In this document: in pieces, positions 46,886 to 49,350 of the stretch | Layout of the letters: each line of letters begins with the position of its first letter | How positions within the stretch are numbered: position 1 is the stretch's first letter | DNA from: Bacteroidales bacterium | Lineage (GTDB): Bacteria; Bacteroidota; Bacteroidia; Bacteroidales; UBA932 | Length of the DNA stretch: 49,350 bases | Direction: 5' to 3' | Assembly (NCBI GenBank): GCA_024398125.1 | Contig: JAKSJO010000019.1 | Location: forward strand, 1-49,350 | Position numbers and translations under genes: made by a program | Notes under the pieces: model-generated | What the model was told of the DNA's origin: nothing | Databases searched by the model: none | What the model saw: the letters and a program-made list of their open reading frames with translations, nothing else

Positions 46886-48130
46886 ATGGTAACCTATCTG
46901 ATGCCATTCATCTATCTCTTCGCAGAGATGGCACCGTATCTCCTTCTGGGTTTCCTGATTGCTGGAATACTCCACGCATTCGTGCCTCAGACTCTCTACC
47001 ATAAATGGCTGAGCGGCAACGATGCGAAGTCGGTGTTTCTCAGCCTGCTGTTCGGGATCCCGCTTCCGCTGTGCTCATGCGGAGTTATACCTACTGCCGT
47101 TTCCATGCGCAAGGAAGGAGCTTCAAAGGGTGCTACAACCGCATTCCTTATCGGCACACCCCAGACCGGTGTGGACTCGATAGCCGCGACATATTCCGTC
47201 CTCGGCCTCCCCTTTGCCATTCTCAGGCCGATCGTGGCTCTGGTCACAGGCTTCGTCGGCGGATGTGCGGTCAACGCGGCCGACAAGGAAGATGCTGTTC
47301 ATGATCAGGGCTGCTGCAGAACAGAAAACACAGAAGAGAAGAGCTTTGCTCAAAGGTGCATGTCAGCTTTCAGATACGGTTTTTCCGACATGATCCAGGA
47401 CATCGGCCGCTGGCTGGTGATAGGTCTGGTTCTGGCCGGGCTTATCAACATCTTCGTCCCTGACGGATTCTTCACAGCATTATCCGGCACTCCCCTTCTC
47501 AACATGTTCGTGGTCCTGCTGATAGCGGTACCGATGTATGTCTGCGCGACTGGATCCATTCCAATCGCAGCCGCTCTGATGCTGAAAGGTCTCAGTCCAG
47601 GAGCCGCACTGGTATTCCTCATGGCCGGCCCTGCGACCAACCTTGCGTCCATAATGGTACTGGGCAAGACCCTGGGCCGCAAGACCATGATCATCTATCT
47701 TGTTTCTATCATCAGCGGAGCCATCCTTTTCGGCCTTGGTGTCGACTACTTGCTTCCAAGATTCTGGTTCACCAGCCCTGTCACATCGGCATTCCACTCC
47801 GACTGCTGTGTCGAGGATGGCGGGACATTGGCATGGTGGCAGATTGCATCGTCGGCCATTCTTGCCGTTTTGCTGATCAGAGCTCTTTACCTTAGATTCA
47901 AGACAAACGGAACAACAAAAACAAAAGATACAACAATGGAATTCAAAGTAACAGGAATGATGTGCAACCACTGCCGTGCACACGTCCAGAACGCAATCCA
48001 GGCAGTCAGCGGCGTCGAGTCAGTTGACGTCGATCTCGCAGCCGGCACAGCCACAGTGACAGGTTCTGCCGACCCATCCCAGATTATCGCAGCCGTCAAG
48101 GCATGCGGCTACGAATGCGTTGAGGCATAA
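46886..48130 (+). CDS. Cu/Zn-type efflux permease (SO_0444-like, DUF318) with C-terminal HMA domain
   Basis: A 414-aa membrane protein. Two permease halves (about residues 5-120 and 160-330, eight to ten TM helices) carry the family motif PLPLCSCGVIPT (Cys63, Cys65) and its partner VCATGSIPIAAA. A Cys-rich loop lies between the halves (DQGCCRTE) and another follows the second half (DCCVEDG). The last 65 residues are an HMA domain with the loop TGMMCNHC. The domain would hand metal to the channel. It is the last gene of the operon and probably exports copper or zinc from the cytoplasm; the metal is inferred from the family. Confidence 0.9.
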   Translation: MVTYLMPFIYLFAEMAPYLLLGFLIAGILHAFVPQTLYHKWLSGNDAKSVFLSLLFGIPLPLCSCGVIPTAVSMRKEGASKGATTAFLIGTPQTGVDSIAATYSVLGLPFAILRPIVALVTGFVGGCAVNAADKEDAVHDQGCCRTENTEEKSFAQRCMSAFRYGFSDMIQDIGRWLVIGLVLAGLINIFVPDGFFTALSGTPLLNMFVVLLIAVPMYVCATGSIPIAAALMLKGLSPGAALVFLMAGPATNLASIMVLGKTLGRKTMIIYLVSIISGAILFGLGVDYLLPRFWFTSPVTSAFHSDCCVEDGGTLAWWQIASSAILAVLLIRALYLRFKTNGTTKTKDTTMEFKVTGMMCNHCRAHVQNAIQAVSGVESVDVDLAAGTATVTGSADPSQIIAAVKACGYECVEA

Positions 48131-48322
48131 GCGTCTTAATGCAGGCACATAACAGATCGCAAACGTAGCAGAATCAATGGACTGAAAGAGTTTATGCTGA
48201 AGATCAGGCCGTAGGAGATGGCTACTATCATCAGCGTTGACAGGACTTTTGCATTGCCAGGGAAGGTGATGCCGTGCCCCGACTACTTTCTTGCGCATCA
48301 TTGTCCGCCCAGGATGAAACCC

Positions 48323-49168
48323 TTATTTCCTTACAGTGAGCTCTGAGCAGTATCCATTGAGAGTAATCAGATTGGTTTTTTCGTCCTTGCTGTATTCCAG
48401 AGCTGGGATGCTGTCGGCGAGGTGGAGTTTGCAGCGACGTCCCTCGCAGAGATAGGCTACGGGGGTGTCACAATCAAGGGAGAGAGTGGAAGTAGCTTTC
48501 CACTGGTTGATATCTATGCGGCCGTCTATGCTCTTGAGAACTATTTCAAGGTCCAGATTGCAGTCAATTTCAATATGGCCGCTGTTGCCTGTAAGCTCCA
48601 GCGATCCAAATTTTCCGCCAAGTTCGATCTGGTCGGACTTGATGCCATAGAGCTTTACTGAGGTGCATATTGCGTCCATCTCCACGTGCTTGACCATACC
48701 GGATGGTAGGAGAATCTCTATGTCCAGATTCTCTTTGCACTGTGTATCACCGACTCCTTGTATCTTTTTGAAGTCTATGTCAATGAGTCCCTTGTGTTCA
48801 TCGATCTTTATTACAGTGTAAGGGGTATTGGTCAAAACTTCTACCTTGCCTTCCGATGCTTCCTTGACGACAAGGCTGCGACATGCACCTATCCTTATGT
48901 CAAATACCTTCGGCTCGGTGATGTCGTACATGCAGCACGTCTTCATCCCTTCTTTCTGCTCCGCCGATGCCACATCACCGCGCAAGAGATCATCCACCGA
49001 TATGCCGAACACCTCGGCCAGAGCTTTGATGTTATAGAGGTCCGGAAGGCCTGCACTTGTCTCCCACTTCGTTACAGCTTGACGCGAAACGCCTATTCTG
49101 TCGGCGAGTTCTTCCTGAGACATGCCGGCTTCTTTCCTGAGTGTTCTGATCTTTTCCGAGATTACCAT
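48323..49168 (-). CDS. XRE-family regulator with beta-strand-rich C-terminal domain
   Basis: A 281-aa protein. Residues 1-66 form a Cro/C1-type helix-turn-helix (MSQEELADRIGVSRQAVTKW). The rest, about 75-281, is a run of short strands in a DUF4097-like pattern (VEMDAICTSVKLYGIKSD, IELGGKFGSLELTGNSG, HIEIDCNLDLEI), suggesting a beta-helix or adhesin-like fold. There is no membrane segment, so the strand domain is cytoplasmic, perhaps for ligand sensing or oligomerisation. It converges on the metal operon. A near-consensus -7 box (AACCTTTG, 49217-49210) with TTG 20 bp upstream precedes it. Confidence 0.8.
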   Translation of the reverse strand: MVISEKIRTLRKEAGMSQEELADRIGVSRQAVTKWETSAGLPDLYNIKALAEVFGISVDDLLRGDVASAEQKEGMKTCCMYDITEPKVFDIRIGACRSLVVKEASEGKVEVLTNTPYTVIKIDEHKGLIDIDFKKIQGVGDTQCKENLDIEILLPSGMVKHVEMDAICTSVKLYGIKSDQIELGGKFGSLELTGNSGHIEIDCNLDLEIVLKSIDGRIDINQWKATSTLSLDCDTPVAYLCEGRRCKLHLADSIPALEYSKDEKTNLITLNGYCSELTVRK

Positions 49169-49350
49169 ATCGTTGTAAAGTTAATGATTTGCGTTTGATT
49201 GATGTTCTGCAAAGGTTGCCCTTTTTTCTGGTGGCATCAACCAAAACTTGTTTGCAGTCGCCTGAAAGGCATGCTACGCTGCGTTGCATTTGCGGGCAGA
49301 ATCAGTCTTTTCGTCTCCATCATGTCAGATCAGGTCAATTATTCTTGCAG
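49169..49350. other. Right-edge non-coding stretch
   Basis: Apart from the likely promoter of the XRE gene near 49210-49240, I see no supported gene or repeat here; a gene may start beyond the window. Confidence 0.5.

Noticed and set aside
46039-46887. 282-codon open frame on the minus strand over the receptor and HMA genes
   Set aside because: Antisense to clear homologues; no domain, overlaps two real genes.
48020-48301. 93-codon frame on the minus strand over the permease HMA tail
   Set aside because: No homology; antisense to the HMA domain. The hydrophobic remnant in another frame is reported separately.
49032-49289. 85-codon frame on the minus strand over the XRE start
   Set aside because: Basic, low-quality product overlapping the HTH coding region in another frame.

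Overview
The window looks like the chromosome of a gut- or rumen-type member of the Bacteroidota, most likely order Bacteroidales. The grounds are many -7 boxes of the Bacteroidota type TAnnTTTG (three with TTG/TTTG 19-21 bp upstream), exported glycoside hydrolases of families typical of the phylum (GH97, GH43 lipoproteins, GH2, GH3), a 1088-residue SecA, a bactofilin, and formate-tetrahydrofolate ligase. The genus cannot be fixed from the sequence alone. No CRISPR array, prophage or complete insertion sequence was seen; the only mobile-element-like item is the tail of an Rpn/PD-(D/E)XK transposase-type protein cut by the left edge.

Region 1-7.4 kb is accessory: the Rpn tail, an unknown 180-aa protein, two paralogous WYL-domain regulators (each with an inverted repeat around its promoter), two lipoproteins, an unusual ECF-sigma/transmembrane/beta-barrel fusion, and a secreted protein of unknown function. 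Region 7.5-11.5 kb holds a GH2 beta-galactosidase and a divergent exported metallo-beta-lactamase-fold hydrolase. Region 11.5-17.1 kb is a tripartite heavy-metal RND efflux operon (adaptor with a His-rich leader, RND pump, TolC) read leftward.

Region 17.2-36.9 kb is a loose plant-polysaccharide degradation zone: GH43+F5/8C, a CE1-like esterase, GH97, a large GH54 protein, another GH43+F5/8C, and GH3 behind a sodium:solute symporter. No SusC/SusD pair is present, so this is not a classical polysaccharide utilisation locus. GH54, GH43 and GH3 would fit arabinan or arabinoxylan side-chain removal. Interleaved are a PriA relative that has lost its helicase motifs, an exported peptide-deformylase-like lipoprotein, tRNA-Phe, a VKOR-DsbA disulfide-forming fusion directly behind the Cys-rich GH54 gene, and threonine ammonia-lyase with RidA.

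Region 37-44 kb is housekeeping: bactofilin, secA, divergent tRNA-Gly and tRNA-Cys, a DEDDh exonuclease and fhs. Region 44-48.1 kb is a tight four-gene metal operon: an AraC-type regulator with an N-terminal CxxC domain, a TonB-dependent receptor, a secreted heavy-metal-associated (HMA) protein and a Cu/Zn-type permease with its own HMA domain. The window ends with an XRE regulator carrying a beta-strand-rich C-terminal domain.

The strongest leads are the helicase-dead PriA, the sigma-barrel fusion, the GH54/VKOR-DsbA pairing, and the exported deformylase.
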